A DNA stretch of 64,000 nt from Streptomyces agglomeratus (GTDB taxonomy: Bacteria > Actinomycetota > Actinomycetes > Streptomycetales > Streptomycetaceae): the NCBI RefSeq assembly GCF_001746415.1, contig NZ_MEHJ01000001.1:8004501-8068500 (forward strand). The letters run 5' to 3'. The translations under genes were made by a program, and so were the position numbers. A model generated the notes under the pieces. The model made no database searches, was not told the DNA's origin, and worked only from the letters and a program-made list of their open reading frames with translations. Positions within the stretch are counted from its first letter, which is position 1; the number at the start of each line of letters is the position of its first letter. This document shows positions 18,674-26,846 of the stretch, one piece after another.

Positions 18674-18780
18674 CATGATCCGCAAACTAACCCTCTCAAG
18701 ATCCGCAAACATGAATCCTTGACGCGCTTCTGACCTCCACGGTTCAGATCATGATCCGCAAACTAAAGTCCTCGGTCACA
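18674..18780 (-). repeat. Right end of the Tn7-like element with three binding repeats
   Basis: Inverted copies of the left-end unit lie at 18674-18691 (CATGATCCGCAAACTAAC), 18697-18713 (CAAGATCCGCAAACATG) and 18751-18766 (ATGATCCGCAAACTAA). The end closes with CCTCGGTCACA at 18780. Three repeats on this side and two on the left give the asymmetric ends typical of Tn7 relatives. Confidence 0.82.
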
Positions 18781-18789
18781 TCCGCATAG

Positions 18790-19040
18790 CCGACAAGGAG
18801 CCCTGTGGGATCTCAAATCCCGTGTCGGAATCTCACGGCCAATGTCGGATCGACGTCGGAAACCACACCGGCCGTGAGACCGCCCGCTGCCCCGTCGCAT
18901 CCCAGTTGGCGGATTCTCGCGGGGTCCCAGCCGTGCTGGCGGATTCTCATGTCATCGCGCTCAGAGCGGCGCCGCACCGGATGCGTCCGGCCTGTACTGC
19001 GGGGGCGAGGTCGGTCGAGACGTTTAAGATCGGCGCGGCG
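18790..19040. other. Non-coding stretch with short direct repeats
   Basis: No gene visible. The 12-mer TGGCGGATTCTC occurs twice (about 18907 and 18937), and related GGAATCTCA/GGATCTCAA words lie around 18808-18835. This may be the worn end of another insertion element; support is weak. Confidence 0.3.
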
Positions 19041-19385
19041 TCACTGGGGTGCCAGAGGCCGCGCTCCAGTCCGGCCGACCGACCGGTAGGGGCTGTGTAT
19101 GGAGAGAAAGCGGACGTCGAGGTCGGTCTCCAGGTAGTCCATGCGCCGCTCCCAGAAGGCTTGCATGTGGGGGAGGGCAAGGTGGGCGTCGAGATCGGCC
19201 TGGGAGCGCCAGGCCTCGTAGAAGACGAAGACTCCGGGGTCATTGCGATCTTCGTGGAAGTGGTACTCCAGGCAGCCGGACTCCTGCCGGGTCGGCTCGA
19301 CGAACGAGAGCAGAAGCTGCTTCAGCTCCTCGGCACGTTCGGGTTTGGGGCGAGCGGTGCCGACGAGTGCGAATGGCTGAGTCAT
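19041..19385 (-). CDS. Antibiotic biosynthesis monooxygenase (ABM) family protein
   Basis: 114 residues from ATG 19385 (GGGAGAG upstream). It has the ABM dimeric alpha/beta-barrel layout: FALVGTARPKPERAEELKQL (strand and helix), then ESGCLEYHFHEDRNDPGVFV, FYEAWRSQADLDAHLALPHM. Members act on quinones or reactive oxygenated compounds; the substrate is unknown. It is divergent from an ArsR regulator, with two matching operators between them, so it is very likely that regulator's target. Confidence 0.8.
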   Translation of the reverse strand: MTQPFALVGTARPKPERAEELKQLLLSFVEPTRQESGCLEYHFHEDRNDPGVFVFYEAWRSQADLDAHLALPHMQAFWERRMDYLETDLDVRFLSIHSPYRSVGRTGARPLAPQ

Positions 19386-19404
19386 GCAGGGTTCTCTCCC
19401 TGAT

Positions 19405-19426
19405 AGGTACAATCAATCTCGTACCT
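19405..19426. promoter_or_regulatory. Operator 1 for the ArsR-type regulator
   Basis: Perfect inverted repeat AGGTAC-N10-GTACCT, 20 bases upstream of the monooxygenase start. A second copy with the same arms and spacing lies 43 bases further on. The arrangement suits a dimeric winged-helix repressor controlling both divergent genes. Confidence 0.8.
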
Positions 19427-19447
19427 GCCGGACGCTACCGAACTCAT

Positions 19448-19469
19448 AGGTACGATGCAATCCGTACCT
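19448..19469. promoter_or_regulatory. Operator 2 for the ArsR-type regulator
   Basis: AGGTAC-N10-GTACCT again, ending 17 bases before the regulator's start codon and next to its GGAGGTG ribosome site, so binding here would give autorepression. Centres of the two sites are 43 bases apart, about four helical turns. Confidence 0.8.
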
Positions 19470-19486
19470 GAATGGAGGTGTCCCGA

Positions 19487-19804
19487 ATGCCCGACGGTGA
19501 AGGCCACCCGAACGTCGAGGAGATCGAGCTCGGCCCGGTCCTCTCCGCGCTGGCAGATCCGCTGCGCCGCCGAGTGGTGCGTGAGCTGGCAGCCGGACCC
19601 GACGGCGCGGCCAGGACGTGCAGCTCCTTCGGGCTGCCGGTCTCCAAGGCGACCGTCACACACCACTTCCGTGCACTGCGCGAGGCCGGGTTGATCCGGC
19701 AGGTCGACCGGGGCAACAGCCGGATGGCCAGCCTGCGCCGGGCCGACATCGAGCAGCGGTTTCCTGGACTGCTGGGCATCGTGGCAGCCGAGCCGGAGGA
19801 GTGA
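19487..19804 (+). CDS. ArsR-family winged-helix repressor
   Basis: 105 residues from ATG 19487. GGAGGTG six bases upstream selects it over ATG 19472. LSALADPLRRRVVRELA is the typical first helix pair, and LPVSKATVTHHFRALREAGL the recognition helix-turn-helix, followed by the wing (IRQVDRGNSRMASLRR). The only cysteine is in the TCSSFG segment, so metal sensing by the classic CxC motif is not indicated. It is probably a repressor of the divergent ABM gene and itself, released by a small molecule. Confidence 0.88.
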   Translation: MPDGEGHPNVEEIELGPVLSALADPLRRRVVRELAAGPDGAARTCSSFGLPVSKATVTHHFRALREAGLIRQVDRGNSRMASLRRADIEQRFPGLLGIVAAEPEE

Positions 19805-20301
19805 GCTCAGGGGCGGGACAGTCCCGTTCACACCAGCGCCCTGACCCACGCTCGCGTTGACGCCGCGCCCACGGCAGACGCGACTTCCGTGAAAGCCAGG
19901 CCGATTGAGAACGTCCGGAGCCCGGATTCTCAAACCGTCTGGCAACACCGCAGGTCAAAACCCTTTCATGTGTCACGTGCGTTGCGACAGGACACCCACA
20001 GCTGCGTCATGGGCGACAGCCTCCACCGCGACGGGTCCGAAGGAGCGCTTCTTCCGGTGGGCCGGTGGGCCAGGCGCCGATTGGGCTGGAACACGGAGAG
20101 AGCAGCGGCGCCGACACCCCGGCCGCATCCTGCGGCGGCCAACCCAGCCCTGCGATGGGCCCGATCCCGCCACGGGGTAACAGCGCCTCAAGTACTGGTG
20201 CCGGACCCCGGTCAGTAGCCCCCGGAGGGCTACCGGCGGTTGCAGCGGTCCAGCACCGTGTCCTGAGCCCCCGCTGCCCCGCTTCCGAGCCGAGGACTAC
20301 C
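19805..20301. other. Intergenic region
   Basis: About 500 bases without a supported gene. Frames here (such as 19889-20218 plus) are arginine- and proline-rich and lack ribosome sites. I see no repeat or hairpin worth naming. Confidence 0.35.
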
Positions 20302-20838
20302 GTGCCCACCCCTGCCCTGAATGCCACCGCGCCACACCCAGCCGCCGCAACAACCGTTCTCTCGCACGCTGAGACCCAGACCCTCACCCGCCCCGCGACG
20401 CTCGACGACTTCGACGCGGTGAACGCGCTCCATGAACGCTGCTCACTTCAGACGCGCTTCGCCCGCTACCAAGCCGCCCGGCGAGCACTGCGCCTCGCCG
20501 AGTTCCATCACCTGACCCGCCCTGACAGCAGCCTCACCTGGGTCACCTATCCCGAGGACGACCCACACCAGCTCGTCGCGACCACCAACCTGGTCCGCAC
20601 GACGGAGGCCTGCGCGGCCGAGCTCGGCATCATGATCGAGGACGCCTGGCAGAGCCGGGGCCTGGGCACCTCACTGGTGCAGTACGCCCGCAGGCAAGCC
20701 CGCGCCTTCGGCTGCTCCTCGATGGTCGTCATGACCGGCTCGGACAACGTGCGGATGCTTAAGATCATGAGGACGCTCGGTGCCGCCCCGCCGGCCATTC
20801 ACAGTTCGACCGTCGACCTCGCGGTCCCCGTCGGGTAG
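20302..20838 (+). CDS. GNAT-family N-acetyltransferase
   Basis: 178 residues from GTG 20302 (GAGGA five bases upstream). The core reads LTRPATLDDFDAVNALHERC at the start. The acetyl-CoA loop is in IMIEDAWQSRGLGTSLVQYA (Q-x-x-G-x-G pattern). The C-terminal strand includes CSSMVVMTGSDNVRMLKIMR. About 40 disordered residues precede the domain. The substrate cannot be read; such proteins acetylate small molecules or protein amines. Confidence 0.82.
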   Translation: MPTPALNATAPHPAAATTVLSHAETQTLTRPATLDDFDAVNALHERCSLQTRFARYQAARRALRLAEFHHLTRPDSSLTWVTYPEDDPHQLVATTNLVRTTEACAAELGIMIEDAWQSRGLGTSLVQYARRQARAFGCSSMVVMTGSDNVRMLKIMRTLGAAPPAIHSSTVDLAVPVG

Positions 20839-20843
20839 CCCGA

Positions 20844-21133
20844 TGGACCTCACCGCGCCAGCAGAGCCTCTGCACCTGTCCCGGCCGGACGGCGCGCGCC
20901 TCGCCGTCTACCGGCGAGAGCCGAGCGCCGCCGCGACGTGACGCTGATCCTGGCGCACGACTGGTCGGCCTCCGCCGCCGTGTGGGACGACGTGATCCGC
21001 CACCTTCCGGCAGACGACCGGATGCGCGTGCTCACCTTCGACCAGCGCTCCTGGCCGACGACCTGCAAGCCGTGCTGAGCGCATCCAGCCCGGATACCCC
21101 GGCCATCGTGGCCGCGCACTCGATGGGGTCGAT
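20844..21133 (+). pseudogene. Alpha/beta hydrolase gene, 5' part
   Basis: Starts MDLTAPAEPLHLSRPDGARL and continues after frame changes with VTLILAHDWSASAAVWDDVI and LADDLQAVLSASSPDTPAIV, up to AAHSMGS, the nucleophile elbow (GHSxG family, here AHSMG). There are at least two frameshifts or small deletions, and about 650 unrelated bases follow before the 3' part. Clearly dead. Confidence 0.65.
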
Positions 21134-21430
21134 CGCGCGTTCCCTATTGAATCAGCGCGTTGAAGCTGATCAAGAGGGGTGCGCGGCTCGTGAGTTGGCG
21201 GGTCTTTTGGGTACCGCAGGACGCGGCGCGGGGCGGACTATCGCTGGCGTCGGTCGACGGCTGGGAAGCCTGCCGGAGCGTGAGCGCGCCGTGGGTGTTC
21301 GGGCAGGGGATGCGATTTCCCTGACGCCGGACTACAGGGTGGATGGGCGGACGCACCTATCCGGGCGTCACTCCGCGAAGCGCGGCCGGGCGGCTGTCCT
21401 CACGGCGCGAGCGCTGGAAGGATGCAGCCC

Positions 21431-21652
21431 ATGCAGACTGATCAAACAGACACCGTGGCGCGCTTCCTCCGGGCACTGAGCCCGGCAAACCGGGATGACG
21501 TCCAGCGGTTGCCGCGCGAGAAGCAGGAGCAGATGGCCGAGGCGTGGGAGCGCTATCTCCAGGATGACGCTTCTCTGCTGACGCTCAGCGAGCTCGACCC
21601 TGCCGCCGCCGAGCACCGGGCGGCGGAAAACGTCATCCAGGACCTCCTCTGA
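21431..21652 (+). CDS. Small hypothetical protein, 73 residues
   Basis: Starts MQTDQTDTVARFLRALSPAN; GGAAGG lies nine bases upstream of ATG 21431. It is acidic and probably all-helical (MAEAWERYLQDDASLL). No family recognised. It lies within the segment that interrupts the hydrolase gene, so it probably arrived with that segment. Confidence 0.45.
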   Translation: MQTDQTDTVARFLRALSPANRDDVQRLPREKQEQMAEAWERYLQDDASLLTLSELDPAAAEHRAAENVIQDLL

Positions 21653-21689
21653 CCATCACTCCGACTAGGTCGTTCCTTCGGATCACCGC

Positions 21690-21745
21690 GCTGACCAGAT
21701 GAAGAGGGCGGCGAGGTGGAGTCCGACCTGGTAGGTAGTCTCCTC
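21690..21745 (-). pseudogene. C-terminal scrap of an IS transposase
   Basis: The minus-strand reading YQVGLHLAALFIWSAR-stop matches the usual last residues of a common Streptomyces IS transposase type. Only about 16 residues remain. Confidence 0.35.
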
Positions 21746-21799
21746 CGATTTCTTAACATGCTGACTTGACAGGGAAGGCCGTACTGATGGGCGCCGCAA

Positions 21800-22431
21800 G
21801 AGGCAGCCGCACCACGCCCGTGGCGCTCGCGGGCTTGCTGCTGGTGAGCGCCAGCAGCGGCGAGATCGCCCTGCGCCTCGAAGGACATCCGCCACTGGCC
21901 CGTGTCGTGGGCAGCGCGCGCACCGCCATCGCCGAAGCCTGCACCCGTGCTCCGCGCTCCACGCGCTTCCTGCGAGATCATCTGTCTCCCTCGGCAGCAC
22001 CGCGGCCAGCCACCGACGTGGCGGCCGCCTGGTTCCGCGCGATCTTGGACTTCGACGTCTCGGGCCGCCTCGCCGCACTGGAAGACACACCTGTCCATCT
22101 GGTCACGGGCGCCCAAGACCGGGTCATCCCACACATGCCGACTTGCCGCCGAGCTCTCCCACGCCCGCGTTTATGTGGTCGAAGGCGCCACCCACCGGGT
22201 CCCCAGCGAGCAACCTGCCCTTCTGGCTTCACTGCTGCAAGACCTGGTTGAGCGCACCCGCGCCCAGCAGCACGCCCCGTCCCGCGACGCCGACGGCATC
22301 CTGCTGGCCGCCGCCCACCTGCTGTTCACCAAGCGCGGGACGCTCGGGCGCAGCGGACGACTCACGCGGATCGAGACCTGGCCCGCCCGCCGCGCCGCCC
22401 CGCCGACACGCGTGGAGCGCGGGACGCACTG
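21800..22431 (+). pseudogene. Alpha/beta hydrolase gene, 3' part
   Basis: Resumes after the insert with VALAGLLLVSASSGEIALRL, then LEDTPVHLVTGAQDRVIPH (catalytic Asp region). After a frameshift near 22140 comes AAELSHARVYVVEGATHRVP with the catalytic His in GATHRV. The remaining tail is Arg/Ala-rich. The two parts together would make a normal hydrolase of about 300 residues. Confidence 0.6.
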
Positions 22432-22479
22432 ATCGATACGAGGCAGTAGTGTCATGTTCGGTTAATCGGGGAGGGAGTT

Positions 22480-23181
22480 GTGAGTCATCTCATGCGCATC
22501 TCAACGTCCGGGACACGACGCTGGATCCTGGCCAGCGCTCTGTGCGGCGTACTGATCACAGGGTGCAGCAGCGGCAGCGGCAGCGGCAGCGGGGGAGGCG
22601 ACGGCGACGCGAAGTCGAGGGCCAAGCCGGCGGCGGAACCCAAGCCTCTCGCGGAAGGCGCTCTGCGCCCCCTGCTGCTGTCTCAGGCCGACCTCGGATC
22701 GGGTTACGTCCAGGTCCAGGAGGAGCCCGACAGCGGGAAGTTCGACGACATCTCGGTCCAGGGCTGCCCCGCGCTGGAGAAAATGGGGCAGGACGGCGAC
22801 GAGAACATGTTCGCCGCGAAGGCGGAGACCAGCTTCACCTACGACACGGACGCCACGCTCGGCGAGGAACTGCACAGTGACCGCCCCTCAATGCTCTCCA
22901 CCAAGCTGCGCGAACTGTTCGGCGCCTACACGTCGTGCCCCACCTACACGATGACGGCGGGCACCACTCCCATCGAGGTGAAGGTCGTCAAGTCCGCCGC
23001 CCCGGAGCTCGGAGACGAACAGTTCGCCTACACGTCGACGATGGAACTGCCCTCGGGGGCGCAGGTGCTCAAGACGATGGCGGTCCGCAAGGGCAATGTG
23101 GCGGTGATGCTGGTGGGCGCACCCGCCCTGGTGGACCGCCACATGAAGACGGCCGTCGGCAAGCTCCCCACGGGCAGCTGA
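22480..23181 (+). CDS. Exported lipoprotein of unknown function
   Basis: 233 residues from GTG 22480, with GGGAGGGAG five bases upstream. The signal peptide has a lipobox LITGC (Cys29), followed by a Ser/Gly linker and a globular domain (LLSQADLGSGYVQVQEEPDS, VKVVKSAAPELGDEQFAYTS, VAVMLVGAPALVDRHMK). The form 'LLSQADLGSGY' is common in actinobacterial surface lipoproteins of unknown role. The neighbours do not suggest a pathway. Confidence 0.82.
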   Translation: MSHLMRISTSGTRRWILASALCGVLITGCSSGSGSGSGGGDGDAKSRAKPAAEPKPLAEGALRPLLLSQADLGSGYVQVQEEPDSGKFDDISVQGCPALEKMGQDGDENMFAAKAETSFTYDTDATLGEELHSDRPSMLSTKLRELFGAYTSCPTYTMTAGTTPIEVKVVKSAAPELGDEQFAYTSTMELPSGAQVLKTMAVRKGNVAVMLVGAPALVDRHMKTAVGKLPTGS

Positions 23182-23217
23182 CCGCGCCCGGCGCCGAGGT
23201 GAAATTCTCAGCGAGAC

Positions 23218-23754
23218 ATGGCACTTTCCAGCGAGAGCTGGCACCAGGCTCAAGCTGTCGCGAGTGCGGGAACCGAGTTCTCGGTGGTCGACAAAGCATG
23301 GTCAGATCTGCACAAGAACCTGGTGACGCAGTCACGCCGGAGCATTCCGCAGGCCGCCGCACTGGCCGAGACCCTTCAGTGGGGTGACGCGCACGAACTG
23401 AAGCGCCGGCGCGACGACGCCGTGCATGCCTCATGGTGGAACGCGGACGGTGTGGGCGTCGTACGGTGCCGCTTCTTCAGGAAGCAGGACGGCGCCAACC
23501 TCATTTGCACCTTCGAGGATCTCGAGCAGGACGCGACGCTGCTCTTCGAGTACGCCGAGAAGCTCGATCTGACGCGGGGCAGACTGGCCGCAGGGCAGAT
23601 TCCTGCGCCGGGGCGCGTGACTCCTCCCTGTTGTCATTCGAACGAGATTCCTCGCTGCGTCGGTTCCCAGCAACGAGGCGCCCGCTGCGACTCCCCGTAC
23701 AGTTCCGATCTGCCCCTGCATCCCGTCTCGGGGACTCCGACGTACGCGGCATAG
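23218..23754 (+). CDS. Hypothetical protein, possibly a fragment
   Basis: Residues 20-115 look like real globular protein (VVDKAWSDLHKNLVTQSRRS, ELKRRRDDAVHASWWNADGV, LICTFEDLEQDATLLFEYAE). The first 18 and the last 60 residues look random. The start has no good ribosome site, so both ends may have been replaced. Upstream lie two copies of CAGCGAGA followed by a TGGCAC word (23213-23262), which could be an IS end. No family recognised. Confidence 0.4.
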   Translation: MALSSESWHQAQAVASAGTEFSVVDKAWSDLHKNLVTQSRRSIPQAAALAETLQWGDAHELKRRRDDAVHASWWNADGVGVVRCRFFRKQDGANLICTFEDLEQDATLLFEYAEKLDLTRGRLAAGQIPAPGRVTPPCCHSNEIPRCVGSQQRGARCDSPYSSDLPLHPVSGTPTYAA

Positions 23755-23945
23755 GCCGGGTGGGCGACTTGTCCTGTGGGCGGGCGGTCAGTGGAGCTGG
23801 CCAAGGTGTCGCAGACGACGACGACACAACCGAGGACCTACGGGCAAGGAAGTGTTGGCTCAAGCCGGGACTTGGACCGTTCCACCGACTGGGGGCGACG
23901 TGTCCGGCGAGCTCAACTGCGTCGATGCCCTGCGTGGCCTGGCAC

Positions 23946-25838
23946 CTACGGTGGCCCCAGCCCGGTCTCGGCATCGAGCGCGTATACGAAACCGTCGGAT
24001 GTGCGAATATAGACCAACCCGTTTGTTGCGACGGGGGGTGAGAACTCTTGGCCTCCGATGTGGCGGGCCCAGAGCTGAGTTCCGGTGGCCGCCTCCCATG
24101 CGTAGACGTCTCCGGTGGAGGCTCCGGCATATACGGTCCCGCCCGCCGCTCCGGCTTCCCAGAAGATCCCGTTGCCGTTGTCCAGGTAGTGGGTCCAGAG
24201 CTTGGTGCCAGTGCTTGCGTCGAGGGCGAGCATGTACGGGCCGTGATTGACGTAGAGCGTCCGGTGCGACAGGGCAATGCTGTCTGAAGGTTCCGGCTGC
24301 TCTGAGAGCGACAAGAGCTCCCCGTTCACCACCAGGGGCGGAAAGTCCCAGGAAGTGGCTGTGACATGGGTCCAGACCGTCTCGCCGGTTGACGCAGCCA
24401 AGGCAGCCACGCCCGGACGAGAGCTGAGATAGATCGCCTCATCTGACGCTACCCTTGTCGGCCACCGAGCGAAGGCGCCGGGGATGGCGTGCCTTCGGAG
24501 TTCCGTACCGGTCTGCGCGTCCACCACACGCACCTGTCTGTCATCGGTGACGTAAAGCACGCCGCCACTGACCGTCAACGATCCATCAGTGTCGACCTTC
24601 TGAGCCCACAGTACTGTGCCAGTTGCTGCATTCAGTGCCACAGCCTCCACTCGCCATTCGGTCAAGACTCCGATTAGAGGCGCGCGCATTGGCACAAGCT
24701 CGGAGTATCGGCTGATGACGTAGGCCGTCCTACTGGCCACGTCCACCGTGCAGTAGTCAGGTTGACCGCGCGGGTTGAATTCCCAGAGGGCCGTGCCAGT
24801 TGCCGCGTCCATCGCGCGCACGCGTGCACCGTCGCTGACGTAAACGGTTCCGCCTTCCGCCACAAACTGTGGGAACTCTGGGCCCCACCAGCCAGATTTG
24901 GGCTCAGTGGTGTGAGTCCAGCGGGCGCTGCCGGTTGCTGCGTTGAGTGCCACGCACTCTGCTTCGTCCCGGACGCATACAAGGCCGCCCGTCACCGCCA
25001 GCCGCCAGACCGATGAGTCACGGCAGCGGAAGCGCCACGGGCGAGGGCGCGGATCAGTGGCGCGGTTGTGGAACTGGATCTGGCGGGCGACTGTGTTCTG
25101 AGCGAATTGCTGCGGTTCAGGGCTGCCACGCTCCTGCATGCGGCGGCGGATGCGTTTCCATACAGCTTCCACACTCACCGTCGGACCTGCGGCTGTGATG
25201 CCGTGTTCCAGGACGTTGATCAGTTCCCCGGTGAACTCCGGGAAGCGGGCCCCTCTCTGGACGAAGGATCGGCGGGTGGGCGGGGCGGAGGTCAGCACGC
25301 AGTCGCCGTAGTCGTCTAGGTCTTCGGCCTGATCCGCCGTGGGCTCGTCCAAGGCGTAGGCGAGCTCGGCGCGGGAGGGCACCGCAGTGACGGTCATGGC
25401 GCCAGCGAGTCCGCTGAAGCAGCAGTCTAGGATGGTAAGCCGGTACTGGGCCTTGTAGCCGGCCTGGCGCACGACGTTACGCAGGGTTCGGTAGAGAAGG
25501 GTGCCGATCTCGGGGCGGTCTGCGCTTGCATCGGCCAGGGCCAGATACAACCGCTCATCATGGTCGCGCAGTCCGTGCCCAGCGAAGTACACCAGCAGTG
25601 TGTCGGTGGCCTGCTCGGCCGCTTCGAGCACCGCCCGCAGGATCTGCGGAGCGGAGGCCTCCGACCCGAGTTCGGTGACATTTCCCGCAGACAGTCCCCA
25701 GACGGTGTGGTCGCGCAGCAGGGCGGCCAGTCGCCTGGCTCCGGCCGCCGCGGCGGGCAGCGGCTCGAGGTCCGGGTGACGGTAGGCTTCGATGCCGATC
25801 AGTACGGCCCGGCTGCGGGCGGGGTCAGGAACAGGCAT
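23946..25838 (-). CDS. Caspase-family peptidase with PQQ-type beta-propeller
   Basis: 630 residues from ATG 25838. The N-terminal caspase-like domain (SRAVLIGIEAYRHPDLEPLP) has His88 in VYFAGHGL and the cysteine of ILDCCFSG (Cys140). From about residue 250 the chain is a PQQ-like propeller of repeated blades (ALNAATGSARWTH, AMDAATGTALWEF, VVDAQTGTELRRH, ALDASTGTKLWTH, AWEAATGTQLWAR). The start overlaps the stop of the EACC1 gene by one base (TAATG). Such pairs are known NTP-free conflict modules in which the propeller may sense a ligand and the caspase executes; that division of labour is inference. Confidence 0.88.
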   Translation of the reverse strand: MPVPDPARSRAVLIGIEAYRHPDLEPLPAAAAGARRLAALLRDHTVWGLSAGNVTELGSEASAPQILRAVLEAAEQATDTLLVYFAGHGLRDHDERLYLALADASADRPEIGTLLYRTLRNVVRQAGYKAQYRLTILDCCFSGLAGAMTVTAVPSRAELAYALDEPTADQAEDLDDYGDCVLTSAPPTRRSFVQRGARFPEFTGELINVLEHGITAAGPTVSVEAVWKRIRRRMQERGSPEPQQFAQNTVARQIQFHNRATDPRPRPWRFRCRDSSVWRLAVTGGLVCVRDEAECVALNAATGSARWTHTTEPKSGWWGPEFPQFVAEGGTVYVSDGARVRAMDAATGTALWEFNPRGQPDYCTVDVASRTAYVISRYSELVPMRAPLIGVLTEWRVEAVALNAATGTVLWAQKVDTDGSLTVSGGVLYVTDDRQVRVVDAQTGTELRRHAIPGAFARWPTRVASDEAIYLSSRPGVAALAASTGETVWTHVTATSWDFPPLVVNGELLSLSEQPEPSDSIALSHRTLYVNHGPYMLALDASTGTKLWTHYLDNGNGIFWEAGAAGGTVYAGASTGDVYAWEAATGTQLWARHIGGQEFSPPVATNGLVYIRTSDGFVYALDAETGLGPP

Positions 25839-26287
25839 TACTCCGGGCCCTGCGGTGGCGTGCCGCCTGTGGCGGACGGGGAAGGCGGGCTGATGGCCAG
25901 GGACTGGCCCGCGGCGGCAATGACCTGGGCGACGCGTGCCAGGTCCTGCTCGGTGCCGTTCTCCACCACCACTCGTAGGTCCCCGCGTTCGACCACCATC
26001 CGGGCTCCCGCCCGGAGGCGTGGCGGCAGTGAGGCGCGGAAGGACCTGTGTGCGTACACCAGCGCCGTGGCGGAGAAACCGGAGGAGACCGCGAGGCTGA
26101 TCCATTCGACCAGGTCGCCGGACATCGCGCCGTCGATCCGCTGCGGGCGGATCCGGCGGATCTCCGTATGCGGGCCCACGGACCGGTCTTGCGCCAGCCA
26201 GTCGGCGAACTCGCCGGTCAGCCGCGCGGTGGCATGCCCGTCCGGCCCGTCGTCGCTCGTGCTACCACTGTCGATCCGTACACGCAT
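25838..26287 (-). CDS. Effector-associated constant component EACC1
   Basis: 149 residues from ATG 26287 (GGGAG eight bases upstream). It has the family layout: LTGEFADWLAQDRSVGPHTE, then ISLAVSSGFSATALVYAHRS in place of the hydrophobic helix, and a ferredoxin-like C-terminal strand set (GARMVVERGDLRVVVENGTE). EACC1 proteins sit beside caspase, trypsin-like or other effector genes in multicellular actinobacteria. Here it is coupled to the caspase gene. Confidence 0.72.
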   Translation of the reverse strand: MRVRIDSGSTSDDGPDGHATARLTGEFADWLAQDRSVGPHTEIRRIRPQRIDGAMSGDLVEWISLAVSSGFSATALVYAHRSFRASLPPRLRAGARMVVERGDLRVVVENGTEQDLARVAQVIAAAGQSLAISPPSPSATGGTPPQGPE

Positions 26288-26846
26288 CCCTACAACTCCC
26301 AATGTCCCCCGGCCCGTTGGGGCGTTCCCCTGCCAGGCACCGCCCGGTGGGCACCGGGCAGTCGTCATCACAGTAGACGCGCACCAGCCCACACACACGG
26401 AAAAGGCACAAGAAGACGCCAGGCCCAGCTAACCTGCGCGTTTCGCCTGAGCGGTGTACGAGTCTTGATCGGACTCGTTCGCGCCCTGGCACACCGCCGT
26501 CGTTCTCTTGTCGGCCGTGGTCATCGGCCTGGTCGTTGGCACGCTCACATATCTTTGCGCGTCGGGTCGGCGAGTCATTGTCACCTGAATCTAAGGCGGC
26601 CAAAGCGGCGAAGAATGCATTCGAGGCATTCACGGACGTTTTTACCGGATACGCCACTAAGGAAGGGCTGGCCACAACCATGTACCAGGTCGGCGTCGTT
26701 GGATTCGAGTCGCCTCACGGCATGACCTATGCCATTGAGCAGCAGGGGCACGGTCTGACAACAGAGCTCAAACGGCTCCGGTGAGAATAGTGCTCACCTG
26801 CTGGCGGCTACGGACCGTAGTCTCCCTCACGGCCCGTCGAGTCCCA
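26288..26846. other. Region between EACC1 and DUF3732 genes
   Basis: Holds the promoter side of the EACC1-caspase operon and one weak small frame (26536-26784). It is lower in GC than its surroundings around 26560-26700, which suggests separate origin. Nothing else recognised. Confidence 0.35.
26536..26784 (+). CDS. Possible small protein, 82 residues
   Basis: ESKAAKAAKNAFEAFTDVFT and LATTMYQVGVVGFESPHGMT look like ordinary protein, and the base composition differs from its neighbours. There is no good ribosome site at the ATG. It could be the end of a larger lost gene. Confidence 0.3.
   Translation: MARSHIFARRVGESLSPESKAAKAAKNAFEAFTDVFTGYATKEGLATTMYQVGVVGFESPHGMTYAIEQQGHGLTTELKRLR

Larger units (their letters stand above)
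11900..18780. mobile_element. Tn7-like transposon remnant with CHAT operon cargo
   Basis: The left end starts TGTGATCGAGGATTTTAGTT (11900). The inverted right end starts TGTGACCGAGGACTTTAGTT (18780). TGT/ACA termini, several copies of an internal end repeat, and the 5-bp direct repeat TCCGC at 11895-11899 and 18781-18785 are the hallmarks of Tn7/Mu-type transposition. Inside are a TnsA-like gene and the first part of a TnsB-like gene at the left, but no visible TnsC or TniQ, so it should not move by itself. The cargo is the minus-strand operon 13729-18258. This 6.9-kb unit is defined from sequence alone and fairly securely. Confidence 0.88.
21134..21799. other. Unrelated insert splitting the alpha/beta hydrolase gene
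   Basis: About 650 bases separate the two hydrolase parts. They include one small plausible gene (21431-21652) and a scrap of a transposase C-terminus (21690-21745). I could not identify paired ends, so the mechanism is unclear. Confidence 0.45.

Noticed and set aside
25560..26725. Plus-strand frames over the EACC1-caspase operon
   Set aside because: Antisense shadows; the minus-strand genes have clear domains and a coupled junction.
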